Source: an uncultured Anaerolineaceae bacterium (GTDB lineage: Bacteria; Chloroflexota; Anaerolineae; Anaerolineales; Anaerolineaceae). From it: a stretch of 35,533 bases of DNA. A program made the translations under genes and the position numbers. Where the stretch lies: the NCBI GenBank assembly GCA_937863605.1, contig CALMGN010000285.1:1-35533 (forward strand). The letters are read 5' to 3'. This document shows positions 25,207-33,437 of this stretch, piece by piece. The notes beneath the pieces are model-generated. The model was not told the origin of the DNA, did no database searches, and saw only the letters and a list, made by a program, of their open reading frames with translations. Position 1 is the stretch's first letter, and each line of letters starts with the position of its first letter.

Positions 25207-25212
25207 ATTATA
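25207..25212 (-). promoter_or_regulatory. -10 element at leaderless position of the CAP/LysM gene
   Basis: An exact TATAAT on the minus strand predicts a transcription start within a base or two of the ATG at 25199. No -35 match was found at the normal spacing. Confidence 0.4.
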
Positions 25213-25249
25213 ATCGATGCGCCGGTGGGGCTATTTTGTCAAGGAATGG

Positions 25250-25669
25250 CTAGTGGAGCGTTCGTTCGCCGTTGCCGTGCCCCAGCTGCTCTGCCACGAC
25301 CAGGAAATCGTTTGCTGAAATCATGCCAACAATTGTCCCGTTGGCGTCCGCGACCGGCAGGTGGTGAATGCGGCGATCTTTCATCACTTTAGCGCATTCG
25401 ACGATCGTCATCTGGGTAGTGACGGTGATCAAGGGTGAGCTCATAATCTCGTGGACTTTAACCATGGAGGGATCGCGTCCCTGGGCAACAATCTTGTCGC
25501 AAATATCGATCGAGGTGATAATGCCGTATTCAGGCGATTCCTTGGTCATCTTCGCGATCAAGTTGTTGACATACCTTCTGCGCATGATACCCAGTGCTTC
25601 AGTTATTGTGCTGTTGGGATCGACGAATACGACCAGGTCGTTCATCCAATCGCGCACGGTATTTTCCAT
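25250..25669 (-). CDS. CBS-domain pair protein
   Basis: A 139-aa stand-alone protein with two CBS motifs (about 5-60: VRDWMNDLVVFVDPNSTITEALGIMRRR...YGIITSIDICDKIV; about 72-130: VHEIMSSPLITVTTQMTIVECAKVMKDRRIHHLPV...GMISANDFL). Such pairs bind adenine nucleotides and act as energy sensors; the partner is unknown. The ATG at 25667-25669 is chosen, with AAGGAG upstream; a GTG three codons earlier would overlap that site. Confidence 0.9.
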   Translation of the reverse strand: MENTVRDWMNDLVVFVDPNSTITEALGIMRRRYVNNLIAKMTKESPEYGIITSIDICDKIVAQGRDPSMVKVHEIMSSPLITVTTQMTIVECAKVMKDRRIHHLPVADANGTIVGMISANDFLVVAEQLGHGNGERTLH

Positions 25670-25757
25670 GACACCCACTCCTTGAGAAATCTTAGGATAG
25701 TCGTACTATTGCGGAATTGCGACGATCTGAATGCAAACAACAATCATTCCTTAAATC

Positions 25758-25785
25758 AGTATAGCATATGGAAAATAAAAGGCAA
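25758..25785 (-). promoter_or_regulatory. Promoter of the CBS-domain gene
   Basis: On the minus strand TTGCCT (25780-25785), a 16-bp spacer and TATACT (25758-25763), with an upstream TGC making an extended -10. The leader is about 80 bases. Confidence 0.5.
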
Positions 25786-25830
25786 CCTGTTGAAAATCAA
25801 CTTTAAGGCGGGCAAATTACACAGGCGAGC

Positions 25831-26607
25831 TTATCCCACCTTGTGCCAATCCCAGGCGCGAATAGCTTCAAGCGAGCTGTGGGCGGTGAAATCCAGCTGT
25901 ACCGGGCAGATGGATACAAAATTTCCCGCTAACGCCCCAATATCCGTGCCTTCCTCTGGAACGCCGGTTGGAGCTTCTCCACCGATCCAGTAATAGGGCT
26001 TGCCGCGCGGGTCTTCACGCGAAACCAGCACATCCCGGTAAATCCGCAGGCCGAGTCGGGTCACCAGAGAACCCTTGATCTCACTCATGGGCAAATTTGG
26101 CACATTCACGTTGAGGAGCACATTCTGGGGCAGCCCATTTTTCTGGACCACTTCCACTACGTGCGCTGCAGTGGCTGCTGCCGAGTCATAGTAGGACATC
26201 GATGGGCCATTTTCGCGTATATCGAGTGAAAACGCCAGGGATGGCAGCCCCCAGATCGCGCCTTCCATGGCTGCGGTCACCGTACCGGAGTAGGTCATGT
26301 CGTGGCCAACATTGGCACCTGGGTTTATCCCGGAGACAACCAGATCGACTGGTTCAGGCAGAATGCCAAGCACCGCCAACGCAACGCAATCCGAGGGTGC
26401 TCCGTCGGTTGCCAGAGCGGGGTAACCATCAGCCAGTTGAGTCTTGTTGACCCGCAGCGGGCGGTGCAAGGTCTTGACATGGCCGGATGCGCTCCAGTTG
26501 CGGTCAGGCGCCAGCACCGATACCTTGCCGAGCGGCTGCATCGCCTGAGTTAAAGCCAGCAAACCTGGGGCGTTCACCCCGTCATCATTGGTCACCAAAA
26601 TATGCAT
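25831..26607 (-). CDS. surE: 5'/3'-nucleotidase SurE
   Basis: A metal-dependent nucleoside monophosphate phosphatase, 258 aa. The N-terminus MHILVTNDDGVNAPGL carries the metal ligands Asp8 and Asp9. APDRNWSASGH and VVSGINPGANVGHDMTYSGTVTAAMEG provide the remaining ligand and active-site residues. It stands alone; a CGGGGT sequence precedes the ATG. Stress-survival roles are described for SurE in other bacteria. Confidence 0.95.
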   Translation of the reverse strand: MHILVTNDDGVNAPGLLALTQAMQPLGKVSVLAPDRNWSASGHVKTLHRPLRVNKTQLADGYPALATDGAPSDCVALAVLGILPEPVDLVVSGINPGANVGHDMTYSGTVTAAMEGAIWGLPSLAFSLDIRENGPSMSYYDSAAATAAHVVEVVQKNGLPQNVLLNVNVPNLPMSEIKGSLVTRLGLRIYRDVLVSREDPRGKPYYWIGGEAPTGVPEEGTDIGALAGNFVSICPVQLDFTAHSSLEAIRAWDWHKVG

Positions 26608-26727
26608 TGTTTACCCCGGAATAGCTAGTTTTTTCTTCCAATAATTCCACTTGAACGAATTGGATTATGCTTGATTATATACCGCGCGTATATCTTTGGC
26701 TCATTGGCCATAGATGTGGGTTGGATT

Positions 26728-26749
26728 GCCCGCAGGGCACTCTGAGAGC
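26728..26749. repeat. Partial copy of the repeat found in the E2 gene
   Basis: GCCCGCAGGGCACTCTGAGAGC matches the first part of the 48-50 bp units at 1195 and 1268 with three or so changes. It is in the spacer between surE and the radical SAM gene. It supports the view that the units in E2 belong to an interspersed repeat family. Confidence 0.55.
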
Positions 26750-26840
26750 AAAATACCGTTGTTGGGTTTCGGGGCTGCATGGATGTCTGTTATACCTGGT
26801 GATCCTACCGCCCTCTACCCAACCTGCGAAGAATAATGAT

Positions 26841-26872
26841 AAAAAAAACCGCGGCATTCCTGCCGCGGTTTT
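26841..26872 (-). terminator. Terminator of the B12/radical SAM gene
   Basis: AAAACCGCGGCA and TGCCGCGGTTTT form a perfect 12-bp stem with a TTCC loop. Read on the minus strand it is followed by an unbroken T-run (eight A on the plus strand at 26841-26848). It lies a few bases after the stop at 26877. Confidence 0.93.
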
Positions 26873-26876
26873 CACG

Positions 26877-28664
26877 CTAGTCATCACGTAAAATTTTTGC
26901 CCGGTCGTGCCACCAGTCACCGGCTACGCGGGCAGCGGCCTGGAATAAATTAATCGTCGGTCCGTGCATCGGAATTTCAAGCTCGCGCTTGTCGCAAACC
27001 GTCGAGAGGTTGGCGTCATCCACATGGTGTTTAAGTTCATTAAGATGCACCTGGCGCTGCTCCAGATCGGGAACCGTTTGTACGATTCGGTCGATTTCGC
27101 CCATCAGCTCCACCGCGCGTGTAATGCGTTGGTCAGTAGCCTGCACCTGGGCAGCATTAAGCACGCCAAACTCGCCCTTCATCAGATTCAACTGACGGCC
27201 GGACTCATACGTGGCATCAACAATCTGATCGCGGTTCATCCAGATGGTCTCATAATTGAGCACGTACTTCCAGGAAGGCGCCAGCAATTGGCTACGGTGC
27301 TCTTCGAGGGTGCGGGCGAACAGGCGGTAGCCGTGTTTCTCCGGTTCCTCAAAGGCGCGGCTGCCAGGATCAACAAACGGCGCCAACGGCGAGATGAAAG
27401 GAATGACCCGGTGTTCACCGCCGCGGTCATAGCGTTTCAGCATCTCCCGCGAATATTCGACCGTTCCCATCACTGATTCATAGGTTTGCCCTTTCAGGCC
27501 AACCATGAAGAACAAATCCAGGCGTTTGCAGCCGGCATCCAGGGCATCGTCCATGCTGCGCTCGATGTCAACGGTGGAATACGGACGGCCAAAGGCTTTC
27601 CGCACCGGCTCATCATGCGATTCCATCGATATTTCGACGGTGAAATTGGGCATCGCTTTGGCCACATCCTGGAAGAACTTTTTGGGGGCAGCATCGAACA
27701 ATTCGATGAAAACCGGCTTTTTGTACCCGGAAATGGCGTCCAGGAAACGGCGGGTGTAATCTTCGCCCGGCTGCCGAATATCGCCAAGAATGAAAACGGG
27801 ACCCTTGGAGTATTCGCCGATGCGGCGAATATCCTGCGCCAACAGTTCCGGTGAGCGGTACGCCGGTCGCTGACGGTTGTGAATGCCGCGGAAAGCGCGA
27901 GCCGATCCACCGCAGGTGGTGCAGTTATAGCGGCAGCCGCGGGTCGTTAGCGCCGCAGTAATGGGATACTTCATCCAGTTGCGGAAGGGTTTGTAGCTGG
28001 CCAGGTCGCGGTAGCGTACCACCGAGCGCAGTACATGGGTGTAATCTAGCAGCAAATCGTCCAGGTTATCCGGGCTGTACGAGATCGGGTTGGTGTGCAT
28101 CTCGCCGTCGCTGGTTTTGTATACCAGGTTGGGGATGGCCTCCAGCCGGCTGGCACCCAGTGAAAGGGGGTCAGGTCGCGCCTGGCCGCCCGCCCGCAGG
28201 TACTGCATCAACATCAAAAGCGGAAGCTCGGTAGAATCGCCTCGAATGATGAAATCCACCGTTGAGTAGCCGATTAATTCTTTATAGAAATAACTCGACG
28301 AGAAACCTCCAAACAAAACCGGCGATTTTGGATGGTAGCGTTTGACAATTTTTGAAATTTCAATCGATCCGTGGGCATGCGGCAGCCAGTGCAGGTCAAT
28401 TCCGTACACCAGCGAATCCAGTTTCTGGATATAGTCTTCGACGTCAAAGTTGATATCATCCAGCATACGGACGGCCAAATTGACGATTCGGGTTTGCAAA
28501 TCATGGCGTTCCAGGTACTCCGCCATGGTGGTAAAACCAATCGGATACATCTCAAAGACAGGAGTAGAAGGCACCAGATCGCTGACCGGACCGTACAGGA
28601 TCGATTCCCGTCGGAAATCATAAACACTTGGAGCATGCAATAATGTCAAATCAGGGGTCGCCAT
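26877..28664 (-). CDS. B12-binding/radical SAM protein, Ta0216-like
   Basis: A 595-aa protein with an N-terminal cobalamin-binding-like Rossmann region (about 1-150, VPSTPVFEMYPIGFTTMAEYL, VLFGGFSSSY) and a radical SAM core whose 4Fe-4S cysteines are Cys244, Cys248 and Cys251 in RGCRYNCTTCGG. A long C-terminal helical region ends after HGPTINLFQAAARVAGDWWHD. The Asp-X-His-X-X-Gly typical of base-off B12 binding is not evident, so cofactor binding is uncertain. The N-terminus resembles the Ta0216 family as I remember it; its reaction is unknown to me. It is monocistronic, with a long structured leader upstream. Confidence 0.85.
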   Translation of the reverse strand: MATPDLTLLHAPSVYDFRRESILYGPVSDLVPSTPVFEMYPIGFTTMAEYLERHDLQTRIVNLAVRMLDDINFDVEDYIQKLDSLVYGIDLHWLPHAHGSIEISKIVKRYHPKSPVLFGGFSSSYFYKELIGYSTVDFIIRGDSTELPLLMLMQYLRAGGQARPDPLSLGASRLEAIPNLVYKTSDGEMHTNPISYSPDNLDDLLLDYTHVLRSVVRYRDLASYKPFRNWMKYPITAALTTRGCRYNCTTCGGSARAFRGIHNRQRPAYRSPELLAQDIRRIGEYSKGPVFILGDIRQPGEDYTRRFLDAISGYKKPVFIELFDAAPKKFFQDVAKAMPNFTVEISMESHDEPVRKAFGRPYSTVDIERSMDDALDAGCKRLDLFFMVGLKGQTYESVMGTVEYSREMLKRYDRGGEHRVIPFISPLAPFVDPGSRAFEEPEKHGYRLFARTLEEHRSQLLAPSWKYVLNYETIWMNRDQIVDATYESGRQLNLMKGEFGVLNAAQVQATDQRITRAVELMGEIDRIVQTVPDLEQRQVHLNELKHHVDDANLSTVCDKRELEIPMHGPTINLFQAAARVAGDWWHDRAKILRDD

Positions 28665-28725
28665 TAAGATACCTCATTGGATGGCTGGCACTATCGGGGA
28701 ATAACCAATAACGAATGCTGTTATT

Positions 28726-28859
28726 AAAAAGCGTTCGTCCGAACGCATCTACAATTTCACCAGGCGTAAATGGAGCGGCTGGTCTGCAGTGCTCCGCGAT
28801 TCTTGAAATACCAACAAAGCCAGAAAATGGCTAGGAGTTGGTAATTCTTTTCACAAACG
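28726..28859 (-). ncRNA. Structured leader or small RNA upstream of the radical SAM gene
   Basis: A 43-base compound hairpin at 28805-28847 is built from GAA/TTC, TACCAAC/GTTGGTA and AGCCA/TGGCT arms. Then come pairings ACCAG (28759-28763)/CTGGT (28779-28783) and GGAGC (28772-28776)/GCTCC (28791-28795), which interleave as an H-type pseudoknot would. Last is a terminator-like hairpin, GCGTTCG/CGAACGC (28731-28746), followed on the minus strand by TTTTTAATAA. With the upstream promoter this predicts a transcript of about 130 bases that either ends there as an sRNA or reads through into the gene, 60 bases further on. Confidence 0.5.
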
Positions 28860-28865
28860 AAATTC

Positions 28866-28874
28866 ATTATACCA
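28866..28874 (-). promoter_or_regulatory. Extended -10 promoter upstream of the leader RNA
   Basis: The minus strand reads TGGTATAAT, a perfect extended -10, with the start predicted near 28859. No -35 is needed for this promoter class, and none is obvious. Confidence 0.6.
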
Positions 28875-28997
28875 TTGTCAAATTGCTATAGATTAGTATA
28901 TGCGAAACTTAGGAAAAAGATACTATCGGGAGTATAACAAATTGCATGAATTTTATCGGGATTAATTTGACTTTCTTCACCCGGTTTTTATAAAATA

Positions 28998-29021
28998 AAC
29001 AGCCGCTTGCGAGCGGCTGTT
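28998..29021 (-). terminator. Terminator of the small Cys-rich gene
   Basis: AACAGCCGCT and AGCGGCTGTT form a perfect 10-bp stem with a 4-base loop. On the minus strand TTATTTTATAAAAA follows. It is about 60 bp after the stop at 29083. Confidence 0.85.
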
Positions 29022-29082
29022 CGATACCGGTAATTAAGTGCCTCGGGCACCAATAAACATATGATCTTAGGACGGTGTTCTG

Positions 29083-29268
29083 CTAGGCGGTTTGGCGCAG
29101 CGAAACCAGTTCCTGCTCGACGACAGTAATCTCGGCTTTCAGGTCGCGCAGGTAATTCTCCAGGCGGACGACGTATTCGTCGCGGGAAAGTTCAACAACA
29201 TCCGTCTCTAATTCGGCAGTCTGGCAGCCGCACGATCCGCCACAGGCACATTCATGGTCACTGGACAT
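29083..29268 (-). CDS. Small Cys-rich coiled-coil protein (61 aa)
   Basis: The N-terminal third contains four cysteines in HECACGGSCGC (Cys7, 9, 13, 15), a likely zinc or Fe-S binding knuckle. The remainder (SRDEYVVRLENYLRDLKAEITVVEQELVSL) is an amphipathic helix with heptad spacing, suited to a short coiled coil. No signal peptide. I cannot name a family with certainty. The gene is well supported: a promoter at 29311-29339, AAAGGAG before the ATG, and a terminator downstream. It stands alone. Confidence 0.8.
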   Translation of the reverse strand: MSSDHECACGGSCGCQTAELETDVVELSRDEYVVRLENYLRDLKAEITVVEQELVSLRQTA

Positions 29269-29310
29269 GGCGTAGTCTCCTTTGTTGGTCAGTTTGAGTT
29301 CTTCGTCCTT

Positions 29311-29339
29311 ATTATAACCAACTTTACCATATTTGTAAA
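29311..29339 (-). promoter_or_regulatory. Promoter of the small Cys-rich gene
   Basis: On the minus strand TTTACA (29334-29339), a 17-bp spacer and TATAAT (29311-29316). This gives 11 of 12 consensus bases and a leader of about 36 bases. Confidence 0.8.
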
Positions 29340-29355
29340 ATTAATAATCAAGCAT

Positions 29356-29380
29356 CCTTAATCACCCATTACAATTAAGG
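29356..29380. promoter_or_regulatory. Inverted repeat in the divergent intergenic region
   Basis: CCTTAAT and ATTAAGG (7-bp arms, 11-bp spacer) lie upstream of both the Cys-rich gene and the SRPBCC fusion gene. It may be an operator; there is no U-tract for termination. Confidence 0.35.
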
Positions 29381-29429
29381 CTGATGAAGCATATTCCGAT
29401 AATTTGACAGGGACAGGAAGGAGTCAAAA

Positions 29430-30620
29430 ATGAACCCGGTGTCTGAAAGTTTCCGCCAAACAATCCACACCACCGCTTCCCCAGCGGAAGCGTTCAGGTT
29501 TTTCCGGCATGAGACCGCGCTGCGGGATTGGCTGTGCGATCGGGCATATCTTAATGCCCGGATTAATGGGGAGCTCTATTTTCTTTTTCCCAATGGGTAC
29601 ACCGTCCAGGGAAAGTTCATCGATTACACCCCAGACAAACACCTGGAATTCAGCTGGCTGACACTCCCCGACCGCGGCCAATCCACGGTCGAGGTTACGG
29701 TATCCGAAACCGGTGCTGGAACCGAGGTTGCCTTCACTCATCAGAACCCGGACGAGACTGCCAGGTTGAAATGGCCTGATTGGTTGGAAAATTACCAGTC
29801 GGTGCTGGAGGACGGTATCGATTTACGCATAGCCCGCCGCCCGCGGTTGGGAATCATGATCGAGGAATTCAACCCGGAAATCGCTCAGAAGATCGGAGTC
29901 CCGGTGCAGCAAGGCCTGCGGTTGGGCGGCACCGTAGAAGGCACCGGCGCACGGGCAGCCGGGCTGCTCAAAGATGATGTCATTTTCAGCCTTAACGGTC
30001 ACCCGGTTAGTGACTTTGATTCGCTCGGCGTACCGTTGCAGGAGCTGCACGCCGGTGACCAGCCTGAGGTTGTTTTCTACCGGGGCTCCACCCAACAGTC
30101 AGTGCCGTTGACCTTATCCTCATTCCCGATCTTCAAAGCCCCGCCGCCGGCAGAATTAGCCAGCCAATACCGCAAGAATGCGAGCGAAGTCCTGGCAGCC
30201 TGGGCTGATCACTTGTCCGGGGTAACGGAAGAACAAGCCGCGCTGCAGCCAGCCGAAAAAGAGTGGAGCGCCAGGGAAATTCTGGCACATTTTACCCTGT
30301 GTGAGCGCGATTACCAGGGCTGGGTAGCGGATATGGTTAACGACACGCCAGTTGAGGATTGGCTGCAAATGCGCCCCAATGTAATTACCCGGATCCAGTC
30401 GCTGGTCAAGTGGCTGGGCAGCCTGCCCGCTTTGCAACAGGAACTGTCAGCCGCCCAGGTAGAAACCGCTGATTTCCTGGAGAACTTACCTGAGTCATTT
30501 GTCAATCAGCGCAAGCACCTATACCGCCGCGCTGCGCAGTGGGCGCTGGAAGTCGTGCCGTCGCATTATTATGATGAGCACAAAGAGCAGATCGAAAAAA
30601 CCCTGCTGGGCGCAAATTGA
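29430..30620 (+). CDS. SRPBCC (AHSA1-like)-PDZ-DinB fusion protein
   Basis: A 396-aa cytoplasmic protein of three fused modules. Residues about 1-135 are an SRPBCC/AHSA1-like ligand-binding domain (TIHTTASPAEAFRFFRHE, LEFSWLTLPDRGQSTVEVTV, WPDWLENYQSVLEDG). Residues about 138-232 form a PDZ domain (LGIMIEEF, GLRLGGTVEGTGARAAGLLKDDVIFSLNGHPV). Residues about 245-390 form a DinB-like four-helix bundle (AAWADHLSGVTEEQAALQP, SAREILAHFTLCERDY, HLYRRAAQWALEVVPSHYYDEHKEQI). Possible metal-ligand histidines are His286, His366 (approximate) and the C-terminal HxxxH-like region. The ATG follows AGGAAGGAG. No signal peptide, although PDZ domains are often associated with envelope proteases. Function unknown. 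Confidence 0.8.
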   Translation: MNPVSESFRQTIHTTASPAEAFRFFRHETALRDWLCDRAYLNARINGELYFLFPNGYTVQGKFIDYTPDKHLEFSWLTLPDRGQSTVEVTVSETGAGTEVAFTHQNPDETARLKWPDWLENYQSVLEDGIDLRIARRPRLGIMIEEFNPEIAQKIGVPVQQGLRLGGTVEGTGARAAGLLKDDVIFSLNGHPVSDFDSLGVPLQELHAGDQPEVVFYRGSTQQSVPLTLSSFPIFKAPPPAELASQYRKNASEVLAAWADHLSGVTEEQAALQPAEKEWSAREILAHFTLCERDYQGWVADMVNDTPVEDWLQMRPNVITRIQSLVKWLGSLPALQQELSAAQVETADFLENLPESFVNQRKHLYRRAAQWALEVVPSHYYDEHKEQIEKTLLGAN

Positions 30621-30796
30621 CCTGAGTAATTTCAGCTATTTCTGGATTCTCTGGTGCTTTTGTGTTAGAATTGTCCGGCTTTGCAACTGGCAAAGTAATT
30701 TCACACGCTCCCCGACCAACCCTGGCGTGCCGCCAATGCGGTTCAGGCACGGGAAGACGGGAGCGGAGGATCTAACGCAAAGGAGAATTTAATACA
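30621..30796 (+). promoter_or_regulatory. rpsB upstream region and leader
   Basis: A TAGAAT at 30666-30671 could be the -10, with only a weak -35. A hairpin CTTTGC-AACTG-GCAAAG (30679-30695) follows. S2 is known to autoregulate through its leader in several bacteria, but I cannot assign that here. Confidence 0.35.
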
Positions 30797-31936
30797 ATGG
30801 CGTCAATTATTTCCATGAAAGCTTTGTTGGAAAGTGGTGTTCATTTCGGGCACCGCACCAACAAATGGAACCCGGCCATGCGCCCGTTCATTTTCACCGA
30901 GCGCAACGGCATTCACATCATCGACCTGCAGCAGACGGTTAAATCTCTCACCCAGGCCTATCAATTAGTTTCCAAGACCGTATCCGAAGGCGGAACGGTT
31001 CTTTTTGTTGGTACCAAGCGCCAGGCGCAAGAAACCATCAAAGAAGAAGCCACCCGCTGCGGTATGCCCTACGTGACCGAGCGCTGGCTGCCCGGGACAC
31101 TCACCAACTGGGTCACCATCTTCGACCGCATTCAGGAAATGGAGCGGCTTGAACGCATGCACGAGACCGGCGAAATCGACCGCATCACCAAAAAGGAAGC
31201 GCTGTTGATCGACCGCGAGATTTCCCGCCTCAATATCCGCCTGAACGGCATCCGCGGCATGAAACGTCTGCCCGAACTGGTGTTCATTGTGGACGTCTTG
31301 CGCGAAGATACCGCAGTGCTCGAAGCCAATTCCAAGAAAATCCCGGTGATTGCCCTGGTTGACACCAACTGCGCTCCCGGCGGCGTTGACTATGTAATCC
31401 CTTCCAATGATGACGCCATTCGCGCCATCAAACTACTGGTTGGCAAGATCGCCGACGCCGTTCTGGAAGGCAAAGCGATGCGCAAGGACGACGAGCTTGC
31501 GGCTGAAGCCCTTGAAGCCGCTGGCCCATCAACTCCCGCTGCCCGCGTTTCGCGCCGCCAGATGCTGGAAGAAGAAGTGGACGATGAAAGCCTGCTTGGC
31601 GCCTCCACCCTGGCCAAACTGAGCCCCCGCACCGAAGCGGTTGAAGAGACAGTCGAAGCCGTTGAGACAGTCGAGGCGGTCGAGACAGTCGAAACAGTCG
31701 AGACACTCGAAACCGTCGAGACACTCGAAGCCGTCGAGGTTGTCGAAACCACTGAACCAACAGCTGAATTAGTTGAAGAAACCACTGAAGTCCCGGTTGA
31801 AGTAACCGAAGAAGCCAGCGAACCCGTAGCTAAAAAGGCAAAAAAAGTCAGCAAAACCGCAGTTAAACCGGTTGAAGAAACCAGTGAGACTGCAGCTGTA
31901 TCGGCCGAAGAAGCTAGCGAAGAAGCAAGCGAATAA
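30797..31936 (+). CDS. rpsB: Ribosomal protein S2 with long acidic repeat tail
   Basis: A 30S subunit protein. Residues 1 to about 225 are a standard S2 core (LLESGVHFGHRTNKWNPAM, GTKRQAQETIKEEA, IALVDTNCAPGGVDYVIPSNDDA). The whole protein is 379 aa, roughly 120-150 longer than common S2. The extension holds about twelve V-E-T/A units (residues about 282-320), then a Glu/Thr/Val-rich stretch, a basic KKAKKVSK segment and a final EEASEEASE. The tail should be disordered and strongly acidic. AAAGGAG precedes the ATG, and tsf follows 48 bp later. Confidence 0.95.
   Translation: MASIISMKALLESGVHFGHRTNKWNPAMRPFIFTERNGIHIIDLQQTVKSLTQAYQLVSKTVSEGGTVLFVGTKRQAQETIKEEATRCGMPYVTERWLPGTLTNWVTIFDRIQEMERLERMHETGEIDRITKKEALLIDREISRLNIRLNGIRGMKRLPELVFIVDVLREDTAVLEANSKKIPVIALVDTNCAPGGVDYVIPSNDDAIRAIKLLVGKIADAVLEGKAMRKDDELAAEALEAAGPSTPAARVSRRQMLEEEVDDESLLGASTLAKLSPRTEAVEETVEAVETVEAVETVETVETLETVETLEAVEVVETTEPTAELVEETTEVPVEVTEEASEPVAKKAKKVSKTAVKPVEETSETAAVSAEEASEEASE
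31640..31755 (+). repeat. Nine-base tandem repeat in rpsB
   Basis: Imperfect GTCGAGACA-type units, each coding for Val/Leu-Glu-Thr/Ala, repeat about twelve times in frame. Because the unit is a multiple of three, slippage would change tail length without breaking the gene. Confidence 0.85.
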
Positions 31937-31984
31937 TCTGGTTGCTATTAAAGCGATCGAACCTGACAAAGAAGGAACTCTTGA

Positions 31985-32596
31985 ATGGCAACAATCACAA
32001 CTGAAATGATCAAGAAACTGCGTGAAGCGACCAGTGCTGGAATTCTCGACTGCCGCAAAGCACTCGAGGCCGCTGACGGCGATTTCGACAAGGCCCTCGA
32101 TTTTTTACGTGAAAAAGGTCTGGCCACCGCCGCCAAGCGCGCTTCCCGCCAAGCCTCGGAAGGTGTCATCGACGTCTATTCCCATGGCGCCGGCCGCGTG
32201 ACCGTCATGGTAGAAGTGAACTGCGAGACCGATTTCGTTGGGCGCAGCGATAAATTCCGCGAATTTGCCCACGAAGTCGCCCTGCAAATTGCCGCTACTG
32301 CCCCGCTGTATACCCGCGAAGAAGATGTCCCCCAGAGTGTGATCGATCACGAAGCCGAAATCGCCACTGCCAAAGCGCGCGAAGACGGCAAAAAAGATGC
32401 GATCATCCCCAAGATTGTCGAAGGCGCTGTTTCCAAATTCAAGGACGAATTCGTCCTGATGCGCCAAAAATACATCCGCGATGACAGCAAGACCATCCAG
32501 GATCTGATAAACGAGACCATCGTCTCGACTGGCGAGAACATTGTGATCCGGCGTTTCGCCCGATGGGCGCTCGGTGAGACCACAAGCGAAGCGTAA
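31985..32596 (+). CDS. tsf: Elongation factor Ts (short form)
   Basis: Guanine nucleotide exchange factor for EF-Tu. The 203-aa product begins MATITTEMIKKLREATSAGILDCRKALEAA and has VEVNCETDFVGRSDKF. It has one core subdomain like the short EF-Ts of Thermus and cyanobacteria, followed by a typical NETIVSTGENIVIRRFARW end. Transcribed with rpsB. A terminator-like hairpin lies 4 bp after the stop. Confidence 0.96.
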   Translation: MATITTEMIKKLREATSAGILDCRKALEAADGDFDKALDFLREKGLATAAKRASRQASEGVIDVYSHGAGRVTVMVEVNCETDFVGRSDKFREFAHEVALQIAATAPLYTREEDVPQSVIDHEAEIATAKAREDGKKDAIIPKIVEGAVSKFKDEFVLMRQKYIRDDSKTIQDLINETIVSTGENIVIRRFARWALGETTSEA

Positions 32597-33373
<777 letters not shown>

Positions 33374-33391
33374 ACCATTCTTTTGCTAACT

Positions 33392-33428
33392 AAAAATTGG
33401 CAGCCATCCTGGCTGCCAATTTTTTTTG
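33392..33428. terminator. Bidirectional terminator between pyrH and dnaK
   Basis: AAAAATTGGCAGCCA and TGGCTGCCAATTTTT form a perfect 15-bp stem with a TCC loop and T-runs on both strands. It serves both convergent genes. Confidence 0.95.
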
Positions 33429-33437
33429 CGTTATAAG

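Larger units (their letters stand above)
28665..29082. other. 418-bp gene-free region with leader RNA and terminator
   Basis: No coding frame is credible here. The left part carries a structured RNA on the minus strand (separate entry) and an extended -10. An AT-rich, featureless stretch lies at about 28880-28980. The right end carries the terminator of the small Cys-rich gene. Confidence 0.7.

Noticed and set aside
31640-31755. Regular short repeats suggesting a CRISPR array
   Set aside because: Units are nine bases with no spacers and encode V-E-T in frame in rpsB, so this is a coding tandem repeat.
31390-31854. Antisense Ser/Thr/Val-rich frame opposite the rpsB tail
   Set aside because: A mirror of the V-E-T repeat with no start signals.
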